33,793 nt of DNA from Chloroflexota bacterium (GTDB taxonomy: Bacteria; Chloroflexota; Anaerolineae; Anaerolineales; VGOW01), in assembly GCA_016197225.1 (NCBI GenBank), contig JACPWC010000094.1, forward strand, positions 1-33,793. The letters run 5' to 3'. The notes beneath the pieces are model-generated. The model was not told the origin of the DNA. It made no database searches and saw only the letters and a list, made by a program, of their open reading frames with translations. This document shows, piece after piece, positions 6,882 through 17,821 of this stretch. Position 1 is the first letter of the stretch, and every line of letters starts with the position of its first letter. The position numbers were made by a program, and so were the translations under genes.

Positions 6882-8083
6882 ATGATCCCGATCTGCTTGC
6901 CCGCCATCTCAAACACATCCAGCGCCCGCTCAATCTCTTGTGAGGTGTGGCCCGCCGTCACCGTGGAGCGCAGGCGCGCCAGGCCCTGCGGCACCGCCGG
7001 AGACACGACTGGCATAACAAAAATGTCGTGATGCTGGCAATGTTGAACCATTTGATAAGCGCGCTCATCTTCGCCGCACAGGACAGGCACGATGGCGGTT
7101 TCGGTTCTCATGGTGTCGAAGCCGATCTGTTTGAGGCCGCTCATGAAGTGCCGGGTGTTGCGGTTCAAATTTTCCACCCGCTCCGGCTCGTCGGCGATCA
7201 CTTCAAAGGCGGCTTTGGCGGCGGCGGCCTGGGCCGGCGGCAGGGCCGCCGAAAAGATGAAGGCCCGCGAGGCATGCTTGAACATGTGAATGAGGTCTTT
7301 GCGCCCGGCCAGGTAGCCGCCCACGCTGGGGATGGTTTTGCTCAAGGTGCCCATTTTGATGTCAATGACATCGCCCAGTCCAAAATGCTCCTCGATGCCG
7401 CTCCCGGTCTTGCCGAGCACGCCCACCGAGTGCGCTTCGTCCACCATCAACCAGGCTTTGTATTTTTGGCAAAGCTCGACCAGCCGGGGCAAGTCAATGA
7501 TGTCGCCATCCATGCTAAAAACGGCGTCCACCACCACCAGCTTAACGCCGCCCGAGTCGCACCGTCCCAGAACGCGCTCCAGGTCACTCATGTCGTTGTG
7601 CTTGAAGCGGACGAACTTTGCGCCCGACAGCAAACAGCCGTCCACGATGCTGGCATGGTTCAACTTGTCGCAAATCACCGTGTCGTGCCGCCCCACCAGC
7701 GTCGAGACGGCAGTCAGGTTGGTTACGTAGCCGCTTGAAAAGGTGACAGCCGCCTCGGCGTGCTTGAAGCCGGCAATGGTCGTTTCCAGTTCTTCGTGGA
7801 GCGAGAGCGTCCCGGCTAACATGCGCACTCCATGCGTGCCTGTGCCATACTTGTCAATGGCGGCCTTGGCGGCCTCGTTGATGCGCGGATGTCCCAGCAG
7901 TCCCAGGTAGCTATACGAAGCAAACATCAACATCTCACGGCCATGCACGATGGCTCGTGCATTGCCGTTCAATTCGTCAACCGGCTGATTGAAAAAATAC
8001 AAGTCAGCCTCTTTGATGTCTTTCACCCGTTGTAGCCAGGCATTCACACGTTCGGTCAGGCCGTCGGTTGCCTTCCAGTCCAT
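6878..8083 (-). CDS. Alpha-oxoamine synthase (2-amino-3-ketobutyrate CoA ligase / BioF-like), PLP-dependent
   Basis: A 401-residue fold-type I PLP enzyme that condenses an amino acid with an acyl-CoA. The glycine-rich GTGTHGVRMLAGT segment (about 80-92), FSSGYVTN, HASIVDG, the PLP-ring aspartate in VDEAHSVG (Asp215, His218) and the Schiff-base lysine Lys249 in MGTLSKTIPSVGG are all present. The family includes threonine-catabolic Kbl, biotin-synthesis BioF and serine palmitoyltransferase; sequence alone does not decide the substrate. The start at 8083 (MDWKATDG) is chosen over an upstream in-frame ATG at 8143 because GGGGAG lies 8 nt before it. It is 63 bp downstream of ligA and its stop overlaps the methyltransferase start. 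No biotin or threonine genes are near, so the role is open. Confidence 0.88.
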   Translation of the reverse strand: MDWKATDGLTERVNAWLQRVKDIKEADLYFFNQPVDELNGNARAIVHGREMLMFASYSYLGLLGHPRINEAAKAAIDKYGTGTHGVRMLAGTLSLHEELETTIAGFKHAEAAVTFSSGYVTNLTAVSTLVGRHDTVICDKLNHASIVDGCLLSGAKFVRFKHNDMSDLERVLGRCDSGGVKLVVVDAVFSMDGDIIDLPRLVELCQKYKAWLMVDEAHSVGVLGKTGSGIEEHFGLGDVIDIKMGTLSKTIPSVGGYLAGRKDLIHMFKHASRAFIFSAALPPAQAAAAKAAFEVIADEPERVENLNRNTRHFMSGLKQIGFDTMRTETAIVPVLCGEDERAYQMVQHCQHHDIFVMPVVSPAVPQGLARLRSTVTAGHTSQEIERALDVFEMAGKQIGII

Positions 8084-8146
8084 TAAGGTAGTCTCCCCTC
8101 CAAAAAATACTGTAGCGCAAATTGATAATTCACGCGACAGCAACTT

Positions 8147-10624
<2,478 letters not shown>

Positions 10625-10662
10625 CATTCAGCGCCCGCTCTTTTTAGGAAACCCCAACAACT

Positions 10663-11625
10663 ATGACGATGCCGTTTCGGATGAAGCAAATTTTGCTGGT
10701 GGACGACAGCGCCGACACACGTGAAATTCTGGCCCGGTCACTGGAGTTGGAGCATTACACCGTCCACCAGGCCGCCGACGGCGTGGCCGCCCTCAAAGTT
10801 TTGCAAAATGCCACACCCGACATCATCATCTCCGATGTCAACATGCCGGAGATGAACGGCATTGAATTTTGCAAGGCTGTGCGCCAGAATGTGGCCTGGC
10901 TGGCTATTCCATTTGTCTTTCTCACCGGCAATAGTTCGCACGACGTTGTTCAAATGGGGCGGCAACTGGGCGTCGAAGATTATCTTACCAAGCCTATTGA
11001 TCCCAAAGAACTGCTGGCCATCATCAACGCCCGCCTGTTGCGCGCCGCCGAAGTGCAACGGGCGCAAATGGACCTGGCGTACTTTGAAACCGTCAACGTC
11101 ATTGCCAATACCATTGAAGGCCGCGATCCTTACACTTACGGCCACATTGATCGAGTGGCGACTTACGCCCGGCGCATGGGCGAAGAACTCAAGTGGCCGC
11201 TGGAGCATCTTCGCAATCTTGAATTCGGGGCGCGGCTTCACGACATTGGCAAGATTATTGTGCCGGAATATGTGCTCAAGAAAAGCGGCCCCCTCACCGA
11301 CACGGAATGGACGACGATGAAACAACATCCGGTGGTGGGCGCAAAAATTCTCCAGCAGATCAGCCATCTGCAAAACACAATTCCCTACGTCCTGTATCAT
11401 CACGAACGATGGGACGGCACGGGCTACCCGCGCGGCCTGCGCGGCAAAGGGATTCCGGTTGAAGGCCGCCTGCTGGCAGTGGTAGACGTTTACGACGCCC
11501 TGACCAGCGCCCGGCCCTATCACCCCGCCGGGACTCACAGTGAAGTGGCGCGTTATCTGGAAACCAAAGCCGGATCGCACTTTGACTCTGACATGGTCAA
11601 AGTTTTTTTGCGGGTGATGAAATAA
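10663..11625 (+). CDS. Two-component response regulator with HD-GYP domain
   Basis: A 320-residue regulator combining a receiver domain with a cyclic-di-GMP phosphodiesterase domain. Receiver (about 7-125): acidic pair Asp14-Asp15, phospho-acceptor Asp58 in ISDVNMPEMNG, and Lys110 in LTKP. HD-GYP (about 140-320): His193-Asp194 in RLHDIGKI, a histidine pair at 246-247 in YHHERWDGTGYP and the GYP triad at 254-256. The metal-binding set looks complete, so it should be active on c-di-GMP. Three in-frame ATGs compete (10663, 10669, 10681); the last gives the classic MKQILLVDD start, the first has AGGAAA about 12 nt upstream. No histidine kinase is near, so the input is unknown. The amidohydrolase starts 23 bp downstream. 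Confidence 0.92.
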   Translation: MTMPFRMKQILLVDDSADTREILARSLELEHYTVHQAADGVAALKVLQNATPDIIISDVNMPEMNGIEFCKAVRQNVAWLAIPFVFLTGNSSHDVVQMGRQLGVEDYLTKPIDPKELLAIINARLLRAAEVQRAQMDLAYFETVNVIANTIEGRDPYTYGHIDRVATYARRMGEELKWPLEHLRNLEFGARLHDIGKIIVPEYVLKKSGPLTDTEWTTMKQHPVVGAKILQQISHLQNTIPYVLYHHERWDGTGYPRGLRGKGIPVEGRLLAVVDVYDALTSARPYHPAGTHSEVARYLETKAGSHFDSDMVKVFLRVMK

Positions 11626-11648
11626 CCGAAGATTTCTCTGGAACAAAC

Positions 11649-13262
11649 ATGGCTCAGACTGCTGACCTTCTCATTGCCAACGCTCGATCCTTCACCTCTG
11701 ATCCCGATCACCCTCGCGCCGACGCGAACGCGGTAGCCGTCAAAGGCAACCGCATCGTCTTCGCCGGTTCAGCCGCCGAGGCGATGGGGTGGCGTGGTTC
11801 CAGCACTCGCGTTGTAGATGCTGAGGGCCGGACTCTGATGCCCGGCTTCATTGATTCGCATTTCCACTTCCTTCACGGCTCGCTCAGGCTTGACGGCATC
11901 CAGCTTGAAGGAGCCGCCGACTACGAGACGATGGCGCAGCACATCCAGGCCTTCGTCAGGCAACACCCCAACCGTCCCTGGTTGGACGGTTACGGCCTTC
12001 GTTACAACTTAGGCCCCGGCCATCAGCCTCTCACTCGCCACGATCTTGACGCCATCATCGCCGACCGGCCTCTCGTCGTCACCGCTTACGACTTTCACAC
12101 CGCCTGGGCCAACACGCTGGGCCTCAAACTGGCGGGCATTTTCAACGGCGGCGAGTGCGGCCCCAATAGCGAGATCGTGCTTGACGAGCGCGGCGAGGCA
12201 ACGGGCGAATTGCGTGAGGGTGCGCAAGGCCCCATCCACGAACTGCTTCCCAAACCCGACGCCGCCCGCAAGCGCGCCCTGCTCCACAAAGGCTTGCGGC
12301 AGGCCGCCGAACTGGGCGTGACCAGCGTTCACAACATGAACTGCGACTGGGAAGAGGCCGCGCTCTACGCCGCCCTCGAAGACGCGGGTGAGCTTACGGC
12401 GCGCGTTTACATGCCCTACGACATCAAGCCGCACACGCCGTTTGAAGCGCTGGCAGAAGACGCCGTTAAGTTCCGTCAGGCATATCAATCGGAAATGGTG
12501 CGCGCCGGAAGCGTCAAGTTTTTCATGGATGGCGTGATCGAGGCGTACACCGGCTTACTGGTGGAGCCTTACGCCGACAACCCGGCCACCTGCGGTGACG
12601 CCAACTTTACGCCCGAACACTTCACCCGCCTGGCCGTCGAAGCCGACCGGCTCGGCTTTCAGATCAAGGTTCACGCCACAGGCGACCTGGCCGTGCGGCG
12701 GGTGCTGGACGGCTACGAGGCGGCTCAACGTCTCAACGGCAAACGCGACAGCCGCCACCGCGTCGAACACGTCGAATTGATTCACCCGGATGATATAGGC
12801 CGCTTCAAACAACTCGAGGTGATCGCCTCGATGCAACCTCTGCATAACCCGCTCTCGCCGCAGGCCGGCGACGTGTGGCCGTCGCGGGTTGGGCTACGGC
12901 GCTGGGGACTCAGTTTCGCCTGGCAAACTTTGCGCGAGGCCGGCGCTCTGCTCACCTTTGGCAGTGACTGGCCCGTTGTCAGCCAGAACCCGATGCTCGG
13001 CGTGAACGCCGCCGTCAACCGCGAACTGTGGCAGGCCGGCCTGCCCGATCAACGCCAGACGCTGGCCAACACCCTCGTCGCTTACACTCGCGACGCCGCC
13101 TACGCCGAATTTCAGGAAGGCCAAAAGGGGCAACTGAAGGCCGGTTATCTGGCCGATATGGTGTTGTTGTCCGAAGACATCTTCAGCATTCCTAGCGAAC
13201 AGTTGGCGAGTGTGAAACCAGTGCTGACGGTGTGTGATGGACGGGTCGTGTACGAAGCGTAA
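11649..13262 (+). CDS. Amidohydrolase family protein (YtcJ-like, amidohydrolase 3)
   Basis: A 537-residue metal-dependent hydrolase of the YtcJ group. The N-terminal composite beta-sandwich (ADLLIANARSFTSD, VAVKGNRIVFAG) leads into the TIM barrel with the metal-binding HxH at His71/His73 in MPGFIDSHFHF. Further ligand histidines are visible in KVHATGDLAVRR and HRVEHVELIHPDD, and the late aspartate in FGSDWPV. The sequence then returns to the sandwich (KAGYLADMVLLSEDIF). Family members deformylate or hydrolyse amides and carbamates; the substrate is not predictable. The gene is cytoplasmic (no signal). It is 9 bp upstream of the permease genes, so it probably acts on the compound imported by that transporter (inference). 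Confidence 0.9.
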   Translation: MAQTADLLIANARSFTSDPDHPRADANAVAVKGNRIVFAGSAAEAMGWRGSSTRVVDAEGRTLMPGFIDSHFHFLHGSLRLDGIQLEGAADYETMAQHIQAFVRQHPNRPWLDGYGLRYNLGPGHQPLTRHDLDAIIADRPLVVTAYDFHTAWANTLGLKLAGIFNGGECGPNSEIVLDERGEATGELREGAQGPIHELLPKPDAARKRALLHKGLRQAAELGVTSVHNMNCDWEEAALYAALEDAGELTARVYMPYDIKPHTPFEALAEDAVKFRQAYQSEMVRAGSVKFFMDGVIEAYTGLLVEPYADNPATCGDANFTPEHFTRLAVEADRLGFQIKVHATGDLAVRRVLDGYEAAQRLNGKRDSRHRVEHVELIHPDDIGRFKQLEVIASMQPLHNPLSPQAGDVWPSRVGLRRWGLSFAWQTLREAGALLTFGSDWPVVSQNPMLGVNAAVNRELWQAGLPDQRQTLANTLVAYTRDAAYAEFQEGQKGQLKAGYLADMVLLSEDIFSIPSEQLASVKPVLTVCDGRVVYEA

Positions 13263-13271
13263 CTCTGCAAG

Positions 13272-14249
13272 ATGCTCACCTACGCCACTCGCCGCCTCCT
13301 GCAGGCCATTCCCATCCTGTTCATCCTCAGCGCCCTGCTGTTCTTCATGGTGCGCGCCGCGCCCGGCGGGCCACTGGCCGCCGCCCAGCGTAACCCCAAC
13401 GTCACCCCCGAGCAGATCGAACGGCTCAAAGTAAAACTCGGCCTCAACCGACCCCTGCCGGTGCAATACATCAAATGGCTGGGGGTGATCATCCTCGAAG
13501 GCGACTTTGGCGACTCGATCAAGTTTCGCCGGCCCGTCGCCGAGATGATTGCCGAGCGCATTCCCAACACGGTCTTGCTCGCCGGCGTAGGCTTTGTCCT
13601 CACCATTCTCCTCGCCGTCCCCGTCGGTGTGCTTTCTGCTCGCAAGCCTTACTCATTATTCGACTACATCGTCACCACCATCACCTTTATCGGCCAGTCC
13701 ATTCCGGTCTTCTGGCTCGGCCTCGGCTTGATTCTCATCTTCTACGTTGCCCTCAAAAACCCGCTCACCGGCGAGCCTTTCTTTCCACTGGGCGGTATGC
13801 ACACGCCCGGCAAAGAAGACGACTGGCTCGACCTGGCCTGGCATCTCGTCCTGCCCGTCGTCGCCCTCTCGTTTGGCTGGGTGGCCTGGTATTCGCGCTT
13901 TCTGCGCTCCACCATGCTCGACGTTCTGCACGAAGACTACATCCGCACCGCGCGCGCCAAAGGCCTGCAGGAACGCTTCGTGTATTACGATCATGCGCTT
14001 CGCAACGCCATCCTGCCGCTCGTCACCATGATGGCCCTTGATTTGCCCACCGTGTTTGCCGGGGCGCTGTTTGTCGAAACCATCTTTGCCTGGCCGGGCA
14101 TGGGCCGCCTCTTTTGGGACGCCGCCAATGGCCGCGACTACCCGGTTCTGCTGGCTGTGGTGATGATTGACGCCGTCATCATCGTCGCCTGCAACCTGCT
14201 CGCCGACCTGCTCTACGGCCTGCTCGATCCGAGAGTTCGATATGAATAA
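13272..14249 (+). CDS. Dipeptide/oligopeptide-type ABC transporter permease (DppB-like)
   Basis: A 325-residue inner-membrane permease. It begins with the family signature LTYATRRLLQAIPILFILSALLFFMVR, a first transmembrane helix followed by a periplasmic loop (APGGPLAA, LGLNRPLPVQYIKWL). Five more hydrophobic segments follow. The cytoplasmic EAA-type loop that docks to the ATPase is around RTARAKGLQERFVYYDHALRNAILP. The C-terminus LLYGLLDPRVRYE is typical of DppB. It is the first of two permeases and precedes a binding protein; substrate could be peptides, nickel or glutathione-like compounds. Confidence 0.94.
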   Translation: MLTYATRRLLQAIPILFILSALLFFMVRAAPGGPLAAAQRNPNVTPEQIERLKVKLGLNRPLPVQYIKWLGVIILEGDFGDSIKFRRPVAEMIAERIPNTVLLAGVGFVLTILLAVPVGVLSARKPYSLFDYIVTTITFIGQSIPVFWLGLGLILIFYVALKNPLTGEPFFPLGGMHTPGKEDDWLDLAWHLVLPVVALSFGWVAWYSRFLRSTMLDVLHEDYIRTARAKGLQERFVYYDHALRNAILPLVTMMALDLPTVFAGALFVETIFAWPGMGRLFWDAANGRDYPVLLAVVMIDAVIIVACNLLADLLYGLLDPRVRYE

Positions 14250-14262
14250 CAGCGGCTAAACC

Positions 14263-15180
14263 ATGACGACCGAAACCGTCGCCACTCTATCCCCGGCAAC
14301 GCCTCCCGAACCTGAAAGCCTTGGCCGCCTCATCCTGCGCCGCTTTCTCAAACACCGCCTCGCCGTTTTAGCCGTCGCCACACTCGGCCTAATGATCGCC
14401 AGCGTGGTGTTTGCCCCGCTCAGTTCCTACAGCCCCACCGAACAGAAGCCCGCCGAATACTTCAAGCCGCCCAGCGCCCAGCACTGGTTCGGCACCGACG
14501 AGCTGGGGCGCGACATCTTCACCCGCATCCTCTACGGCGGGCAAATCTCGCTCGCCGTTGGCCTGCTCTCCACCCTGCTCACCTTCACCATCGGCGTCAT
14601 CGTCGGCGCGCTCGCCGGTTACTATGGCGGCTGGCTCGACAACCTCCTCATGCGCCTCACCGACGCCTTCCTCACCTTCCCCACCATCTTCGTCCTCATC
14701 CTCCTCGGCGCCTTTCTGCGCGATCAACCAGTCCCCTGGCTCAAGAACAGCGTCCTGGTCGTCATCGTCATCATCGCCGCCCTGTCGTGGATGTGGCCGG
14801 CCCGGCTTGTGCGCGGCCTCTTCCTCGTCCTCCGCGAGCGCGACTTTGTCGCCGCCTCGCGCGCTCTCGGCGCCGACGATTGGCGACTCATCTTCTTTCA
14901 CATCCTCCCCAACTGCATCGGCCCCATCCTCGTCAACGCTACCCTGCAAATGGCCTTCGCCATCATCACCGAGTCCGGCCTGTCGTATCTTGGCTTCGGC
15001 GTCCAGCCGCCCACGCCAACCTGGGGTAACATTTTAGAGGCGGCCCAAAAGCAAGTCTTCCGCGCCCCCTGGCTGGCCGTCTTCCCCGGCCTCATGATCT
15101 TCATCACCGTCATGTCCATCAACTACATCGGCGACGGCTTGCGCGACGCGCTCGACCCGTACATCATTCATCCAAAATAG
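14263..15180 (+). CDS. Dipeptide/oligopeptide-type ABC transporter permease (DppC-like)
   Basis: The second, 305-residue permease of the transporter. Features of DppC: N-terminal RFLKHRLAVLAVATLGL helix, the conserved periplasmic motif HWFGTDELGRDIFTRILYG, then five hydrophobic segments, the EAA loop (ASRALGADDWRLIFFHILPNCIGPI) and the C-terminal GDGLRDALDP. It is 13 bp after the first permease and 9 bp before the binding-protein gene, in one operon. The region is strongly GC-biased at third positions, so large antisense frames appear but are not genes. Confidence 0.94.
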   Translation: MTTETVATLSPATPPEPESLGRLILRRFLKHRLAVLAVATLGLMIASVVFAPLSSYSPTEQKPAEYFKPPSAQHWFGTDELGRDIFTRILYGGQISLAVGLLSTLLTFTIGVIVGALAGYYGGWLDNLLMRLTDAFLTFPTIFVLILLGAFLRDQPVPWLKNSVLVVIVIIAALSWMWPARLVRGLFLVLRERDFVAASRALGADDWRLIFFHILPNCIGPILVNATLQMAFAIITESGLSYLGFGVQPPTPTWGNILEAAQKQVFRAPWLAVFPGLMIFITVMSINYIGDGLRDALDPYIIHPK

Positions 15181-15189
15181 GAGGAGACT

Positions 15190-16923
15190 ATGAAACTTAA
15201 ACTTGCGATACTAATTTTGATCTTCAGCCTGCTCGCCACTGCCTGTGGCTCAGGAGGCGCCGCCACCGTAGCCCCAACCCCGGCCCCGGTAGCGACTGTT
15301 GCTTCCGAGGCGACTGCCGCCGGGGGAACCGTCACCCTCGTCATTCCCGAAGAACCCGCCACCCTCAACTACTACACCGCCGACGCCGCCATCGTCCGGC
15401 AAGTGGCTGAAGCTACCAGCATGACCGGCCTGACCACTGTGGACGAAAAAGGCGAGTTCATTCCGGTGCTGGCCGCCGAACTGCCCACCCAGGCCAACGA
15501 CGGCCTCTCCGAGGATTTGAGCACCGTGACCTGGAAGCTCAGGCCTGATCTCAAATGGTCGGATGGCGAACCGCTCACCTCCGACGACATCAAATTTACG
15601 TGGGAGGCGATCTCGAATCCCGACGCCGGTGCGCTGGCCGGAACCGGCGGCTTCGCTTTGATCGAGTCCGTCGAAACGCCGGACGAGCTTACCGCCGTCG
15701 TGAAATACTCGACGCCCTCTCCCGGCTACCTCTCGCAATTCGCCTACGGTCTGCTTCCGCGCCACGCCACCGGCGCGCCCGCCGACATGGCAAACTGGGA
15801 GTGGAATCGCAAACCGGTCGGCGCCGGCCCGTTTATTCTCGCCGACTGGAAATCCGGCGAAAGCATCACCCTCGAGCGCAACCCGAATTATTTTGAGCCG
15901 GGCAAGCCGTATCTCGACAAGTTGATCTTCCGCGTCATCCCGGAAGCCGCCGCCCAAACGGCGCTCATGTTGCAGGGCGACGCCCAAGTGCATCTCTGGC
16001 CGGGCGAAGATCGAACTGACTATGATACGTTGCTGGCTGGCAAGGCCAAACAGGTGCTCGTTCCCGGTATCTGGAACATGGCCATTGATTTCAATCTCAG
16101 CCAGCCTTTCGACAAAGACCCCTCGGCCAGCGCCCCCCACCCCATCCTCGGTGACATCCGGGTGCGGCAGGCCATTGCCCACGCGATTGATTACGACACG
16201 CTGGTGCGCGACGTGATGCGCGGCTCGGTCAAACCGTCCACCAACCCGTTTGCGTATGGTTGGTACGAATGCAGCATTCCGCGCAAGTATGGATTCGATC
16301 CCGAAGCCGCCAAGAGCCTGCTGGCGGAGGCCGGTTGGGTTGAGGGCAGTGACGGCATCCGCGTGGCGCAGGGGGCAAAGTACGCCGAAGATGGCACGCG
16401 CCTGTCGCTCGAATTGCAGGGCTACACCAACTACGAGCCGCTCGACCGCACCGAACAGTTCATCGTCGAGAATCTCAAAGCCATCGGTGTCGAAGCCCGC
16501 ATTCAGAACTACGACTTCTCGATCATCTTTGGCTCCTACGAAGACGGCTCGCCGCGCCAGGTGGGCGACTACGACCTGCTGATTTTTGATCGCGGCTTTA
16601 CCATCGAGCCGCAAGGCGAAGTGGAAAATATCTGGCAATCAAATCAGATCCCGTCGCCTGATAACCCTTCCGGCGGCAACTACTTCCGTTGGGTCAATAC
16701 CAACGCCGACGCCGACATTACTGCCGCCGGTAGCACCTTTGATCTTGAGAAACGCAAAGAGGCCTATTGCCAGCTCGGCCAGGCAATTTCTGATGAACTG
16801 CCACAGATTTATCTCTACATCTTTCAGGATGGCTACGGCTTCTCGGACAAGCTAACGGGCTACACCGTGAGCACCTGGGGAAGCATGACCTGGGGCGCGC
16901 AGAACTGGAAGCTAAGTCCGTAA
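15190..16923 (+). CDS. Extracytoplasmic substrate-binding lipoprotein, family 5 (peptide-type)
   Basis: A 577-residue binding protein that delivers substrate to the two permeases. A lipoprotein signal peptide ends at LATAC with acylated Cys19, followed by a low-complexity Ala/Pro/Thr linker (to about residue 45). The mature part shows the SBP_bac_5 pattern: LNYYTADAA, WKLRPDLKWSDGEPLTSDDIKFTWE, GAGPFILADWKSGESITLERNPNYF, and RVRQAIAHAIDYDTLV. The start is secure: GGAGGAG lies 4 nt before the ATG. A perfect hairpin terminator follows immediately, so the operon ends here with no DppD/DppF ATPase genes. The ligand cannot be assigned. Confidence 0.94.
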   Translation: MKLKLAILILIFSLLATACGSGGAATVAPTPAPVATVASEATAAGGTVTLVIPEEPATLNYYTADAAIVRQVAEATSMTGLTTVDEKGEFIPVLAAELPTQANDGLSEDLSTVTWKLRPDLKWSDGEPLTSDDIKFTWEAISNPDAGALAGTGGFALIESVETPDELTAVVKYSTPSPGYLSQFAYGLLPRHATGAPADMANWEWNRKPVGAGPFILADWKSGESITLERNPNYFEPGKPYLDKLIFRVIPEAAAQTALMLQGDAQVHLWPGEDRTDYDTLLAGKAKQVLVPGIWNMAIDFNLSQPFDKDPSASAPHPILGDIRVRQAIAHAIDYDTLVRDVMRGSVKPSTNPFAYGWYECSIPRKYGFDPEAAKSLLAEAGWVEGSDGIRVAQGAKYAEDGTRLSLELQGYTNYEPLDRTEQFIVENLKAIGVEARIQNYDFSIIFGSYEDGSPRQVGDYDLLIFDRGFTIEPQGEVENIWQSNQIPSPDNPSGGNYFRWVNTNADADITAAGSTFDLEKRKEAYCQLGQAISDELPQIYLYIFQDGYGFSDKLTGYTVSTWGSMTWGAQNWKLSP

Positions 16924-16927
16924 CAAA

Positions 16928-16966
16928 AAAAGACCCTCAAGGTTTCAGAAACCTTGAGGGTCTTTT
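16928..16966. terminator. Perfect 18-bp stem terminator, bidirectional
   Basis: The arms 16928-16945 and 16949-16966 (core AGACCCTCAAGGTTT / AAACCTTGAGGGTCT) are perfectly complementary around a 3-nt loop, flanked by an A-run on the left and a T-run on the right. It lies between convergent operons and should end both the transporter operon (+) and the suf operon (-). Confidence 0.95.
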
Positions 16967-16981
16967 CTTGAATCAGGCACT

Positions 16982-17332
16982 CTAACTTTCCGGCGGCAAG
17001 CCCACCAGCAACTCGCCGTCTTCAATTTTTACTGGATAAGCAGGAATGTCCACAATCGCCGGGAAGGACAACACCTTGCCCGAACGCACGTCAAAGTGCG
17101 CCCCGTGGCGCGGACACTCGATCTCGTAGCCGCTCAGTTCCCCTTCCGCCACCGGCCCGTCGTCGTGCGAACACACGTCGGCAATGGCGTAAAACGTCCC
17201 GGCAATGTTGAATACGGCTATAGCCTGCCCGTCAATCTCTACAATTTTGCGCTGGCCGTTGCCCACTTCATCCGCCGGGCCAATTGCCACATAGTCGGCG
17301 GTGTCCGGGTCAATCTTCTTGTAAGAAAGCAT
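16982..17332 (-). CDS. Rieske-type [2Fe-2S] ferredoxin
   Basis: A 116-residue small Rieske protein. The cluster ligands are Cys54 and His56 in CSHDDGP and Cys73 and His76 in CPRHGAHFD, the exact CxH-(16)-CxxH pattern. It resembles the ferredoxin subunit of non-haem oxygenases (NirD/BphF type). It has no membrane anchor. It is the last gene of the suf operon, 84 bp after sufU. A similar small Rieske gene often follows sufBDSU in other bacteria, where it is thought to serve as an electron donor or test client of Fe-S assembly (role unproven). Confidence 0.93.
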   Translation of the reverse strand: MLSYKKIDPDTADYVAIGPADEVGNGQRKIVEIDGQAIAVFNIAGTFYAIADVCSHDDGPVAEGELSGYEIECPRHGAHFDVRSGKVLSFPAIVDIPAYPVKIEDGELLVGLPPES

Positions 17333-17364
17333 AAACGCTCCAAACTACTCAGTCGTGTTCGTTT

Positions 17365-17417
17365 ATCCACAGATTACGCAGATTTTCGCAGAACCCAATC
17401 TGTGAGAATCTGCGGAT
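17365..17417. repeat. Imperfect inverted-repeat element between sufU and the Rieske gene
   Basis: ATCCACAGATTACGCAGATT (from 17365) is matched by a near-inverted copy ending GAATCTGCGGAT (to 17417). The element fills most of the 84-bp gap and reaches into the sufU stop codon. The CAGAT/GCAGA vocabulary also appears in the element at 29582-29717. Confidence 0.6.
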
Positions 17418-17818
17418 CAATCCGTCAAATTCGGCTGATCCGTTGTTTTATCCAGGCCGTACACGCCCGCCTTGAGAACCTTCAGTGACAGCAGAGCGCA
17501 CTTGAGGCGCACCGGCCCCAGTTCAATGCCAAGCATCTCCAAAATATTTTCCTTGCCAATCTGCTTCAACTCGTCCAGCGACTTGCCCACGATTTCTTCC
17601 GTCAACATCGAAGCCGAGGCTTGCGAGATGGCGCAACCCTGGCCCGAAAACGCGGCCTCTTTGACGTGGTTGTTCTCGTCCAACCGGATGTCAATTCGAA
17701 TCCGGTCGCCGCAAAGCGGGTTATCGTCTTCGTATGAAATGTCCGCCGGTTCGAGCTTTCCTTTGTTGCGCGGGTTTTTGTAATGATCGAGGATTAACTC
17801 GCGATACATGTCGTCCAT
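17417..17818 (-). CDS. sufU: SufU-type Fe-S assembly / sulfur-transfer protein
   Basis: A 133-residue IscU-fold protein. The three cysteines and the aspartate that bind zinc or a nascent cluster are present: Cys36 and Asp38 in NPLCGD, Cys62 in GQGCAISQAS, and Cys107 in PVRLKCALL. In Bacillus, SufU takes persulfide sulfur from SufS by zinc-ligand swapping. The N-terminus MDDMYRELILDHYKNPRN is diagnostic. The last residues lie in the intergenic repeat. It starts 3 bp after the sufS stop, so sulfur donor and acceptor are coupled. It lacks IscU's LPPVK motif (PVRLK is at the place), which supports SufU over IscU. Confidence 0.94.
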   Translation of the reverse strand: MDDMYRELILDHYKNPRNKGKLEPADISYEDDNPLCGDRIRIDIRLDENNHVKEAAFSGQGCAISQASASMLTEEIVGKSLDELKQIGKENILEMLGIELGPVRLKCALLSLKVLKAGVYGLDKTTDQPNLTD

Positions 17819-17821
17819 AAG

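Noticed and set aside
15250-16638. A 462-codon minus-strand frame inside the binding-protein gene
   Set aside because: It is a composition shadow of a well-supported lipoprotein gene; the translation is Gly/Arg/Val-rich without domains.
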